NCBI GenBank assembly: GCA_040507225.1
Contig: JBEVVG010000001.1
Location: 1,612,001 to 1,676,000, forward strand
DNA: 64,000 nucleotides
Source: Thiodiazotropha sp040507225
Lineage (GTDB): Bacteria; Pseudomonadota; Gammaproteobacteria; Chromatiales; Chromatiaceae
Direction: 5' to 3'
In this document: in pieces, positions 1-7,743 of the stretch
Layout of the letters: the number at the start of each line of letters is the position of its first letter
How positions within the stretch are numbered: position 1 is the stretch's first letter
The notes under the pieces: model-generated
What the model saw: only the letters and a program-made list of their open reading frames with translations
What the model was told of the DNA's origin: nothing
Databases searched by the model: none
Translations under genes and position numbers: made by a program

Positions 1-179
1 TGCTGGGGATTGAAGAAACGCCGATGGTAGGCCTCGCATCCGGCACCGGGCCCCCCATGCAGAAAGAGGGCGGGAATCCCATCAGGATTGCCTACCTGTT
101 CGAGGTAGAGCTGATGTTCCCCACCGACACTCAGATGTTGACTGGCATAGGGTTCGACGGGTGGATAGAGATCTTTCAT
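1..179 (-). CDS. pip: Proline iminopeptidase, N-terminal part only
   Basis: This is the first 59 codons of a minus-strand gene that runs off the left edge. The reverse strand starts at ATG 179 and reads MKDLYPPVEPYASQHLSV, then continues to the HGGPGAG segment at residues 41-47. That segment is the oxyanion-hole motif of the alpha/beta-hydrolase prolyl aminopeptidase family (S33), which removes N-terminal proline from peptides in the cytoplasm. The nucleophile and the rest of the catalytic triad lie outside the window. The start is divergent from the small RNA genes that follow. Confidence 0.85.
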   Translation of the reverse strand, partial: MKDLYPPVEPYASQHLSVGGEHQLYLEQVGNPDGIPALFLHGGPGAGCEAYHRRFFNPQ

Positions 180-266
180 GGCGCTCGGCCGGTTGTTATT
201 TTTGCTACAGTGTAGTGTTTCAGAGGGGATCAGTGTACCCCGTCAAAGCCTCTGACGGGACCCGCG

Positions 267-284
267 CGTAAGAATATTCTTACA
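267..284 (+). promoter_or_regulatory. GacA/LetA-type upstream activating box 1
   Basis: The sequence CGTAAG-N6-CTTACA matches the palindromic GacA/LetA/UvrY box TGTAAG-N6-CTTACA at 11 of 12 fixed positions. It ends 78 bases before the conserved start block (GTCGTCATC, 362) of the first small RNA. The second copy has exactly the same spacing, which strongly supports a functional activator site. Confidence 0.8.
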
Positions 285-361
285 TGCATCAGGGAAAAAT
301 CCGACCCCAGAGAGTGACCTTTCCCCCTGTGGCCTGGCGGTTCATGTGCAAGACTTTAAGT

Positions 362-506
362 GTCGTCATCAGGGACGTACCTTCTGGACTTGCACCCAGG
401 GAACGGCGCAAGGCTGCTAGGGACAGCGGTTTGAAGAAATGCTTAGCCAACCAAGCTGATGACCCAGAGCCCGGACGTATGGAATGCGCCCGGGCTTTTC
501 ATTTTT
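362..506 (+). ncRNA. Rsm/Csr-family regulatory RNA, copy 1
   Basis: This is a non-coding stretch of about 145 bases with the features of RsmX/Y/Z (CsrB-type) RNAs that sequester the translational repressor CsrA/RsmA. It carries repeated GGA motifs: CAGGGACG near 370, CTGGAC near 384, CAGGGAAC near 397, TAGGGACA near 418, and one in the loop of the terminator hairpin. GTCATC near the 5' end can pair with GATGAC at 458-463, and the GCTTAGCCAACCAAGC segment at 441-456 is shared with copy 2. It ends at a rho-independent terminator. The 5' end is inferred from alignment of the two copies; it is preceded by GACTTTAAGT, a weak -10. Functional assignment is by motif pattern, as these RNAs have little primary sequence conservation. 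Confidence 0.72.
468..506 (+). terminator. Rho-independent terminator of Rsm-like RNA copy 1
   Basis: AGCCCGG (468-474) pairs with CCGGGCT (490-496), followed by a broken T tract (TTTTCATTTTTC). The loop contains GGA, so the hairpin may also be a CsrA/RsmA site. Confidence 0.8.
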
Positions 507-575
507 CATCCTCCCCCCGCGTCGACTCCAAGCCGGCCGATTCATTTGCACAGCCGCACCCGTCATGATGAACAG

Positions 576-593
576 TGTAAGAAAATACTTACA
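576..593 (+). promoter_or_regulatory. GacA/LetA-type upstream activating box 2
   Basis: TGTAAG-N6-CTTACA is a perfect match to the GacA/LetA/UvrY consensus. It ends 78 bases before the GTCGTCATC start block (671) of the second small RNA, the same distance as in copy 1. The two boxes are 309 bases apart. Confidence 0.85.
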
Positions 594-670
594 CTGACGG
601 GGGACAAATCTCACAACCAATGAGTGAATATTCCCACAATGATATGAATGTTTTGTGGCACCATATCACC

Positions 671-791
671 GTCGTCATCAAGGATGTTTCTGAGGACAAA
701 TCACCAGGGATGGTGCAAGGAAGAAAAGCTTAGCCAACCAAGCCGACGACTATAAGCCCGACTGCATGGATTGCGGTCGGGCTTTTCTTTT
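671..791 (+). ncRNA. Rsm/Csr-family regulatory RNA, copy 2
   Basis: This second copy is about 120 bases long. GGA motifs occur as AAGGATG, GAGGAC, CAGGGATG (in the loop of a CACC/GGTG hairpin near 702-714), CAAGGAAG, and ATGGATT in the terminator loop. GTCGTC (671-676) can pair with GACGAC (745-750), which would close the RNA. It shares the 5' block, the TTAGCCAACCAAG segment and the terminator architecture with copy 1, but the middle has diverged. This is the pattern expected of paralogous CsrA/RsmA-sequestering RNAs under GacA-type control. No open reading frame with a ribosome site competes with this reading. Confidence 0.75.
754..791 (+). terminator. Rho-independent terminator of Rsm-like RNA copy 2
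   Basis: AAGCCCGAC (754-762) pairs with GTCGGGCTT (776-784), with an inner GC/GC extension and GGA in the loop. It is followed by TTTTCTTTT. Confidence 0.85.
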
Positions 792-893
792 GCCGCACGA
801 TAAGCGGGTCTATCAAACGGCAGACTCTGCCTGCCTCCCGAGAGAGGCGTTTGGTCAGCGACTTTCAGACTTCACGCGCTTTGCCGCGACCCG

Positions 894-2705
894 TTAGCCG
901 CGGGAGGCACGCTTGCGTTCGTGTTCCTTGAGAAACTTCTTGCGGATCCTGATCTGGCTCGGAGTGACCTCGACCAGCTCATCGTCCTCGATGAACTCAA
1001 GGGCCTGCTCCAGACTGAAGCGAATCGGCGGCGTCAGGAGTATCGCGTCATCCTTGCCGGCCGCACGGATATTGGTCAGTTGCTTGCCTTTCAGCGGGTT
1101 CACGACCAGATCGTTGTCACGACTGTGGATACCCACGATCTGTCCCTCGTAGACATCGTCGCCGGGGGCGGAGAAAAGCCTGCCGCGTTCCTGCAGGTTG
1201 TACAGGGCGAAACCCAGGACCTTGCCCTGACCGTTGGAAATCAGCACCCCGTTTTTGCGTGGTGCGATACCGCCATGCTGAGCCGGTCCGTAATGATCGA
1301 ACACATGGTAAATCAGACCGGTTCCTGAAGTACTGGTCATGAATTCCGTCTGAAAACCGATCAGGCCGCGGGATGGAATGATGTAATCGAGACGCACCCG
1401 GCCCTTGCCATCCGGCACCATGTCCTTGAGTTCGCCCTTGCGGGTACCCAGGGCCTCCATGATGGTGCCCTGGTCGTCTTCTTCCACATCCACGGTCAAC
1501 TGTTCATACGGCTCGCAGATCTCTCCGTCCACTTCGCGGAAGATGACTTCCGGGCGGGACACCGCCAGTTCGAAACCCTCACGACGCATACTCTCGATGA
1601 GTACCGACAGATGCAGTTCGCCCCGCCCGGACACCTTGAACTTCTCCGGATCAGTACCCTCCTCGACCCGCAATGCCACATTGTGAATGAGTTCCCTTTC
1701 GAGACGCTCCTTGAGTTGTCGGGAAGTCAGGTACTTGCCCTCGCGCCCCGCGAAGGGCGAGGTATTGACCTGAAAGGTCATGGACACGGTCGGCTCATCC
1801 ACCGTCAGCGGCGGCATCGCCTCCACGTGGGCGGGATCGCACAGGGTATCGGATACATTCGGGGCCTCGAGCCCGCTGATGGCAATGATGTCCCCGGCGC
1901 TGGCCTGTTCGACTTCAAAGCGCTCCAGTCCGAGATAACCGTACACCAGACCGATTTTGGCCCGCTGCTGCTCGCCATCGTATTTCAGAACCGTGATCGG
2001 CTGGTTCGGTTTGACCGTCCCCCGGGTTACCCGGCCCACGGCAATCGCCCCCACGTAACTGTTGTAGTCCAGATTCGACACCTGCATCTGGAAGGCGCCG
2101 TCTGGATCCACATCGGGTGCCGGACAGTGTTTTACGATGGTCTCGAACAGGGGGTTCATGTCCCCCTCGGTGATGCTGTTCTCGAAGCCGGCGTAACCAC
2201 CTACCGCCGAGGTGTAGATGATCGGGAAGTCCAACTGTTCATCCGTGGCGCCGAGCCGGTCGAACAGTTCGAACACCTGATCAATAACCCAGTCGGGACG
2301 GGAGCCCGGCTTATCGATCTTGTTGACCACCACGATCGGCCGCAAACCATGTTTGAACGCCTTCTGGGTCACAAACCGGGTCTGCGGCATTGGCCCTTCC
2401 TGGGCGTCGACCAACAGCAGAACCGAATCCACCATGGAGAGCACCCGCTCGACCTCACCACCGAAATCCGCATGTCCCGGGGTATCCACGATGTTGATCC
2501 GGTAGTCGTTCCAGCGGATCGCAGTGTTCTTCGAAAGAATGGTGATACCCCGCTCGCGTTCCTGATCGTTGGAGTCCATGACCCGTTCGACCTTGCCGAA
2601 ACGCTCGCCCAGGGTACCGGACTGCTTCAGAAGTTCGTCCACCAGGGTGGTCTTGCCATGGTCGACGTGGGCGATGATGGCGATGTTTCTGAGATTGTTG
2701 ATCAC
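894..2705 (-). CDS. typA: Ribosome-binding translational GTPase TypA/BipA
   Basis: A 603-residue translational GTPase, the usual size for TypA/BipA. G1 is AHVDHGKT (12-19), G3 is DTPGH (74-78) and G4 is NKID (128-131), followed by the EF-G-like domains and a basic C-terminus. The family binds 70S ribosomes and acts in 50S assembly and stress or low-temperature growth. The start follows a short leader after a TATAAT -10 at 2738-2743. The gene stands alone and faces the Rsm-like RNA genes. The call is secure. Confidence 0.97.
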   Translation of the reverse strand: MINNLRNIAIIAHVDHGKTTLVDELLKQSGTLGERFGKVERVMDSNDQERERGITILSKNTAIRWNDYRINIVDTPGHADFGGEVERVLSMVDSVLLLVDAQEGPMPQTRFVTQKAFKHGLRPIVVVNKIDKPGSRPDWVIDQVFELFDRLGATDEQLDFPIIYTSAVGGYAGFENSITEGDMNPLFETIVKHCPAPDVDPDGAFQMQVSNLDYNSYVGAIAVGRVTRGTVKPNQPITVLKYDGEQQRAKIGLVYGYLGLERFEVEQASAGDIIAISGLEAPNVSDTLCDPAHVEAMPPLTVDEPTVSMTFQVNTSPFAGREGKYLTSRQLKERLERELIHNVALRVEEGTDPEKFKVSGRGELHLSVLIESMRREGFELAVSRPEVIFREVDGEICEPYEQLTVDVEEDDQGTIMEALGTRKGELKDMVPDGKGRVRLDYIIPSRGLIGFQTEFMTSTSGTGLIYHVFDHYGPAQHGGIAPRKNGVLISNGQGKVLGFALYNLQERGRLFSAPGDDVYEGQIVGIHSRDNDLVVNPLKGKQLTNIRAAGKDDAILLTPPIRFSLEQALEFIEDDELVEVTPSQIRIRKKFLKEHERKRASRG

Positions 2706-2737
2706 AGGTGAATCCGTTTGGGGAAAAAAGATGGCGG

Positions 2738-2758
2738 ATTATACCCGGATCATCCGGG
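2738..2758 (-). promoter_or_regulatory. typA promoter -10 with adjoining palindrome
   Basis: On the minus strand a perfect TATAAT (2743 to 2738) lies 32 bases before the typA ATG. Directly upstream, in the -35/-10 spacer, is the palindrome CCCGGAT-C-ATCCGGG (2744-2758). No good -35 hexamer is seen. The palindrome could be an operator or chance; only the -10 is well supported. Confidence 0.5.
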
Positions 2759-3321
2759 AAATCTCTTAAATTTAATTACTGTTTTATTTTCAGTTGGTTA
2801 CATCCTCTATCGAAAATCATAGTCACATTCTATCGGCAAGCTACTTTCATTACGAAAGTTTCACAATTACTCACAGAAGCTGTGGATAACATTGTTGATA
2901 AATACTGGAAAGAGCCTTCCAGACCAACAGTCACGGGGTTGGAGATCAAATCGTAAAAAAAATGAACAATATGAATAATCCCATGTTAAACAATTAGTTA
3001 CGCATCAACACCCGATCCTGGGCAAATGCCCCGCTCTGCCTGACAAGGTTCAGCACCTGGACGCTCCATCATGTTGACAGTTTCAATCCGCTGGCGACCT
3101 GATGCGATCCTGCTTGGGTCATGTGCATCATTAATAGATACGAATACTCGAATAATTTGAGGTGCTACTGCTGCTTGCACTCTGAACCAATAGCCGCCAG
3201 GATAGCTCTAATAAATCGCGCGGCAATCGACGCGAACGGGGTCATCAGGATCAGCGCCGCCCAGGTCGGAATCCGATACTCCGGTACAACCAGAAACAAT
3301 AAACAATGAAGTAATTACCCC
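2759..3321 (+). other. Intergenic region, typA to the MoxR/Bat operon
   Basis: No gene is supported here. The first 200 bases are AT-rich and contain TGTGGATAA (2881-2889), a perfect DnaA-box sequence, and the related TGTTGATAA eight bases later. The rest holds only short reading frames without ribosome sites. The promoter of the MoxR operon is presumably in the last 100 bases, but no clear hexamers are seen. Confidence 0.5.
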
Positions 3322-4278
3322 ATGAATTCATCCATCCTTGCCCCGCTGCGCGAGCATCTGGCTTCCCGCGTAATCGGTCAGACCGGCTTTATCGACAGTA
3401 TGCTGATCTGCCTGTTGAGTGATGGCCACCTGCTCATCGAGGGATTGCCCGGGTTGGCCAAGACCACGGCGGTGAAGGCGCTGGCTGAAGCCATCGAGGG
3501 AGATTTTCACCGCATCCAGTTCACCCCGGACCTGCTCCCGTCGGACCTGATCGGAACAGACATCTACCGCCACGAAAAGGGTGAATTCGAATTCCGCCAG
3601 GGGCCGCTGTTTCACAACATCCTGCTCGCCGATGAGGTCAACCGGGCCCCGGCCAAGGTCCAGTCCGCGCTGTTGGAATCCATGGGCGAACATCAGATCA
3701 CCGTGGGGCAGACCACCTACCGGTTGCCGGCGTTTTTCATGGTACTGGCCACCCAGAACCCGGTTGAGCAGGAGGGCACTTACCACCTGCCGGAGGCCCA
3801 GCTGGACCGGTTTCTTATGCAGGCCAATGTCAGTTACCCGAGCCGTGCAGAGGAGCTGAAGATCCTCGAACTGGACAATGCCCAACAGAAACACACCCTG
3901 TCCCCACCGGACAAAATACTCAGCCAGCAGGAGTTGTTCGATATCCGCAAGGCAGTCAGCGAACTCTACCTGGACCCCAAACTAAACAGCTACATCGTCG
4001 ATCTGGTGCAGGCCAGCCGTAACCCGATGGCCTATGACAAGGACCTTGGCCGCTGGTGCCGGTTCGGCGCATCACCCCGTGCGAGTATCGCCCTGGCCCG
4101 CTGCGCCCGCGCCCGAGCCTGGATGGATGACGAGGAATTCGTCGCACCGCACCACATACAGGCCGTCGCGCCAGCAATCCTGCGCCACCGTATCCTGCTC
4201 ACTTTCGAGGCGGAAGCCGAGGGCATCACCACGGACGACTTCCTGTCCCGTCTGCTCGACATGGTCGCCATCCCCTGA
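3322..4278 (+). CDS. MoxR-family AAA+ ATPase, first gene of the Bat operon
   Basis: A 318-residue MoxR-type ATPase. Walker A is GLPGLAKT (41-48), Walker B is LLADEVNR (101-108) and sensor 1 is ATQNP (143-147). MoxR proteins act as chaperones or activators with VWA-domain partners, and five further envelope or VWA genes follow here (DUF58, DUF4381, BatA, BatB and the TPR and BatD-like proteins). It lies 23 bases before the DUF58 gene, so it leads a co-transcribed unit. The client of this complex is not evident from the sequence. Confidence 0.92.
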   Translation: MNSSILAPLREHLASRVIGQTGFIDSMLICLLSDGHLLIEGLPGLAKTTAVKALAEAIEGDFHRIQFTPDLLPSDLIGTDIYRHEKGEFEFRQGPLFHNILLADEVNRAPAKVQSALLESMGEHQITVGQTTYRLPAFFMVLATQNPVEQEGTYHLPEAQLDRFLMQANVSYPSRAEELKILELDNAQQKHTLSPPDKILSQQELFDIRKAVSELYLDPKLNSYIVDLVQASRNPMAYDKDLGRWCRFGASPRASIALARCARARAWMDDEEFVAPHHIQAVAPAILRHRILLTFEAEAEGITTDDFLSRLLDMVAIP

Positions 4279-4301
4279 TCGCATCCTGACAGGCCACCGT
4301 C

Positions 4302-5213
4302 ATGAGTCTCCATCCGCACATCGACGATCTGCTGGAGTTGCGCCATCAGGCCCACACCCTGGGCCTGGCCTCTCACCATCTGGTGAATTCCAGCTTCAGC
4401 GGCCTGTATGCATCGGTTTTTCGCGGTACCGGCCTCGATTTCGAAGAGGTCCGGGAGTACCGGGAAGGCGACGACATCCGCAACATGGAGTGGAACGTCA
4501 CCGCCCGCACCAATGTCCCTCATCTGAAGATATTCCGCGAGGAGCGGGAACGCAGCGTGGTACTGTGCGTGGACCGGGGTCCGCACATGAACTTCGGGAC
4601 CCGTGGCACCTTCAAGTCGATTCAGGCCGCCAAGGCAACCGCGCTGCTCGGCTGGGCCGCCTCGAGCCTGCACGACCGGGTCGGCGGGATTCTGTTTGGC
4701 GACACCCAGGCGGGGATGCAGTATTTTCAACCCACCAAGGACCGGCGCGCGTTGTGGCGCCTGCTGCACAGCCTGACCCAGGAGGGCGACACCCACCAAC
4801 CTCCCCGGGATTGTCTCTCGGAGGCCTTGCAGCGTGCGGACAAAGGCACCAACACCGGCTCCCTGATCTTCGTGATCGCGGATATGAACCGGGAGATCTC
4901 GGGACTGCAGCAGACCCTGGGGCGTCTTGGCCAGCATCACACCGTGGTGCTGTTGCCCGTGGATGACCCCGCGGACCGGGAGTTACCTGACATGGGCCGG
5001 GTCACCTTCGTCGGACCGGATGGTCAGGCGATGGAAATCGATACCCATGACCAGGGCTCGAGAACCCGCTACCGTGAAGCCTGGGCACAACGCCGAAGTG
5101 AGTTGAACCAGCTCACCAACCGCCTGGGCATCGCGCTGTTGCCGATTGCCACCAACGAAGAGATACACCTGACTCTGACGCGTGGCCTGGCGAGACATTT
5201 TGGCCACCGCTGA
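4302..5213 (+). CDS. DUF58 domain protein of the MoxR/Bat operon
   Basis: A 303-residue DUF58 protein. The region around residues 35-75 holds the FSGLYASVFRGTGLDFEEVREY segment in two parts (FSGLYAS, then GTGLDFEEVREYREGDD), the hallmark of DUF58. A VWA-like fold follows, with CVDRGPHM where the metal-site motif would sit; this is not a canonical DxSxS. DUF58 proteins almost always accompany MoxR ATPases. The stop overlaps the next start (TGATG), indicating translational coupling. Confidence 0.9.
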   Translation: MSLHPHIDDLLELRHQAHTLGLASHHLVNSSFSGLYASVFRGTGLDFEEVREYREGDDIRNMEWNVTARTNVPHLKIFREERERSVVLCVDRGPHMNFGTRGTFKSIQAAKATALLGWAASSLHDRVGGILFGDTQAGMQYFQPTKDRRALWRLLHSLTQEGDTHQPPRDCLSEALQRADKGTNTGSLIFVIADMNREISGLQQTLGRLGQHHTVVLLPVDDPADRELPDMGRVTFVGPDGQAMEIDTHDQGSRTRYREAWAQRRSELNQLTNRLGIALLPIATNEEIHLTLTRGLARHFGHR

Positions 5214-5692
5214 TGGATCCACTCAGGGACATACGCGGCATCGATACGGTATCCTGGTGGCCCCTGGCGCCAGGCTGGTGGCTGCTCATCGCGGTGTTGC
5301 TGCTGATCTTCCTGGTGGCCTGGTGGCTGCTCCGCAGGAGACGTCTCTACCCCCTGGGACAATGGCAGCAGGACGCCCGCCAACGCCTGCTCGCACTGCG
5401 CCGCCGGGTCAAGCGGGAACCGGCAAAACTGATCGCCGGGGAGCTCTCGGAACTGCTGCGACGCATCGCCATCGCGCGCTGCGGCCGTGAACAGACCGCC
5501 GCCTTGACCGACGAGGCCTGGCTCGACTGGCTGCAAACCAATGACAGCAGCGGTTTCGCCTGGCGGCAAAAGGGCAGATTGCTGCTGGAACTGCCCTATG
5601 CACCCCCGGACCGCAGCGCGGACCGGGACACTCTGACCGAGCTGATCGATGCGGCAATTCACTGGGTCAGCGAGGAGCACTGCCATGTTTGA
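5213..5692 (+). CDS. DUF4381 membrane protein of the MoxR/Bat operon
   Basis: A 159-residue protein with one strong membrane segment near residues 21-42 (WWLLIAVLLLIFLVAWWLL), then a basic cytoplasmic helical region. It fits DUF4381, which occurs between DUF58 and the VWA genes in proteobacterial Bat operons. It overlaps the preceding gene by one base and the following batA by eight bases. The role is presumed to be scaffolding of the VWA complex at the membrane; no catalytic motif is seen. Confidence 0.85.
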   Translation: MDPLRDIRGIDTVSWWPLAPGWWLLIAVLLLIFLVAWWLLRRRRLYPLGQWQQDARQRLLALRRRVKREPAKLIAGELSELLRRIAIARCGREQTAALTDEAWLDWLQTNDSSGFAWRQKGRLLLELPYAPPDRSADRDTLTELIDAAIHWVSEEHCHV

Positions 5693-6725
5693 GTTTCACT
5701 GGCCGTGGATGGCGCTGCTGCTGATATTACCCTGGCTGGTAAGACTTTTCTGGCCACGTCCCGCCACCGAGCGCAACCAGACAATGGAGGGTCTACAAGC
5801 GACCCTGCTGCACCCCAACCTTTCGCAACTCGAAATCGCATTTCATTCCCGTCGGCCCAGGCAGCCCCTGAGCAAACGCCTGTATCACGGGCTGCTGCAT
5901 CTGCTGTGGCTGTGTCTGGTACTGGCGCTGATGCGTCCGCAATGGCTGGAGCCGTACACCGAGAACCGCAGCGCCGGCTATGACCTGATGCTGGCGGTGG
6001 ATGCCTCGCACTCGATGAACGCCCTCGACTTCACCCTGAATGGTGAGCAGGTGAGCCGTATGCAGGTGGTGAAAGGGGTTGTGAGCAAATTCATCGAGGG
6101 GCGCCAGGGTGACCGGATCGGTTTGATCATTTTTGGCAGCCGGGCCTATGTGCTGTCGCCTTTGACCTACGACCGCAACGCCGTCAGCGACCTGTTGAGC
6201 GAGGTCGTACCACGCATTGCCGGCGATGGAACCGCCATCGGTGACGCCCTGGGCCTGGGCGTGAAGAAACTGCGCGACCGCCCGGAAGGTTCGCGGGTGC
6301 TGCTGCTGATTGCCGACGGGGAAAATACCGCCGGCACAATCCCCCCCCTGAAAGCTGCGCAGCTGGCCGCACAGGAAGGTGTTCGAATCTACAGTATCGG
6401 TGTCGGTAGCGACCGGGAGAACGTTCCGATCCTGGAGAACGGCCGGGTCGTGACCCGTGACGACCTGGGGTTCAATGAACAGGCCATGCAGGAAATCGCC
6501 GGGGCCGGCAACGGTGCCTACTTCCGCGCCACGGATACCGAGGCATTGGAAAAGGTCTATCAGAAAATCGACTCGCTGGAGAAGACCGAGGCGGAAGCCC
6601 ACACCGTGTTCGTGCCGCGGCCTCTCTATTACTGGCCCCTCTCCGCCGCTCTGCTGTTGTTGCTGATCCTGGGGGTGTTTCCCGAGGGGCGGCAGCGCCA
6701 GCTCAAGGGGGGCGGCTATGCCTGA
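5685..6725 (+). CDS. batA: BatA-like VWA-domain membrane protein
   Basis: A 346-residue BatA-type protein. N-terminal and central membrane segments (about 8-24 and 65-84) precede a von Willebrand factor A domain with the metal-site motif DASHS (106-110) and GTAIGDALG, the T and D positions of the MIDAS. A C-terminal membrane helix (about 316-333) closes it. The ATG at 5685 follows a GAGG ribosome site. An upstream in-frame ATG at 5649 lies inside DUF4381 and is rejected. The gene overlaps both neighbours. Confidence 0.92.
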   Translation: MFEFHWPWMALLLILPWLVRLFWPRPATERNQTMEGLQATLLHPNLSQLEIAFHSRRPRQPLSKRLYHGLLHLLWLCLVLALMRPQWLEPYTENRSAGYDLMLAVDASHSMNALDFTLNGEQVSRMQVVKGVVSKFIEGRQGDRIGLIIFGSRAYVLSPLTYDRNAVSDLLSEVVPRIAGDGTAIGDALGLGVKKLRDRPEGSRVLLLIADGENTAGTIPPLKAAQLAAQEGVRIYSIGVGSDRENVPILENGRVVTRDDLGFNEQAMQEIAGAGNGAYFRATDTEALEKVYQKIDSLEKTEAEAHTVFVPRPLYYWPLSAALLLLLILGVFPEGRQRQLKGGGYA

Positions 6726-7743
6726 GACCGGTTTTCATTTCGCACGCCCGGAATGGCTGTATGCCCTGTTGGCAATGATCCCGGTGCTCGCCTGGCTGAT
6801 ATTCAGTGTGATTCGGCCACAGAAGGGGGCCTTGCATCGCTATGCGGACAACCATTTGCTGCCACACCTGACCGGCGTACGGGAACTCGATGTGCATGAA
6901 CACTGGAGCCGTTTCACCCGCTGGGGATTTCTCTGGGCCCTGCTGGTGGTCGCCCTGTCCGGACCACGTTGGGACTTCACCGACATCGAGGCCTTCTCAC
7001 CGGCCAGCGATCTGGTAATCCTGATGGACATCTCCCGTTCCATGAATGTCAGCGATACCCCGCCGTCGCGACTCGCCCGGGCCCGCCAGGAGGTTCAGGA
7101 TCTGGTAATGATGAACGACAAACTGCGCATCGGTCTGATCGCATTCGCCTCGGTTCCCCACGTAGTGTCACCGATCACCGAGGACAGCCAAAGCATTCTC
7201 AATGCCTTGCCTGCGGTAACCTCCGACATCGCCAATCTCAAGGGCAGCCGCCTGGGCGCTGCGCTGGATCGCGCCAAGCAGCTTCTGGGTGAAAAATCGG
7301 ACCACAGCCGTGCCATCCTGCTGATCAGCGACGGCGATTTCGATGAACCCGGTCTGGAAGAAAAGATCGCATCCCTGCACCAGGAGGGAATCACCCTGCA
7401 TACCCTGGGAATCGGCACCCCCGGAGGCGGTCCGGTCCCGCTCAATCCCGGCAAAAGCGACCTGATACGCACCCCACAGGGAGAGATCATCATTTCGAGG
7501 CTCGGCAGCCAGACCCTGCAGCAATTGGCGCAACAGGGTGGCGGGACCTACCAGCAGGCCGATTTCCGTGACCAGGACAGTCGTCGGGTACTGGATCTGG
7601 CCAGCGGCCGGAGCGGGACACCCACCCGCTCACAGGAAAAAACCCGCATCTGGAAGGAGCGCTTCTACTGGCTGCTGCTTCCCTTGATGCTGCTGTTGCT
7701 GCCTCGTTTTCGCCGCCTCTCAGCAGAGAGGTCCGGCACATGA
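6718..7743 (+). CDS. batB: BatB-like VWA-domain membrane protein
   Basis: A 341-residue paralogue of the preceding protein with the same layout: membrane segments at about 13-31 and 68-82, a VWA domain with DISRS (104-108) as MIDAS, and a C-terminal membrane helix near 312-330 followed by a basic tail. It overlaps batA by the eight bases ATGCCTGA and batC by ATGA, so the three are translated in a coupled way. BatA and BatB are expected to form a membrane complex. Confidence 0.92.
   Translation: MPETGFHFARPEWLYALLAMIPVLAWLIFSVIRPQKGALHRYADNHLLPHLTGVRELDVHEHWSRFTRWGFLWALLVVALSGPRWDFTDIEAFSPASDLVILMDISRSMNVSDTPPSRLARARQEVQDLVMMNDKLRIGLIAFASVPHVVSPITEDSQSILNALPAVTSDIANLKGSRLGAALDRAKQLLGEKSDHSRAILLISDGDFDEPGLEEKIASLHQEGITLHTLGIGTPGGGPVPLNPGKSDLIRTPQGEIIISRLGSQTLQQLAQQGGGTYQQADFRDQDSRRVLDLASGRSGTPTRSQEKTRIWKERFYWLLLPLMLLLLPRFRRLSAERSGT

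Noticed and set aside
2998..3309. Short frames of about 60 residues before the MoxR gene
   Set aside because: No ribosome sites, no overlap with recognisable domains and unusual composition.
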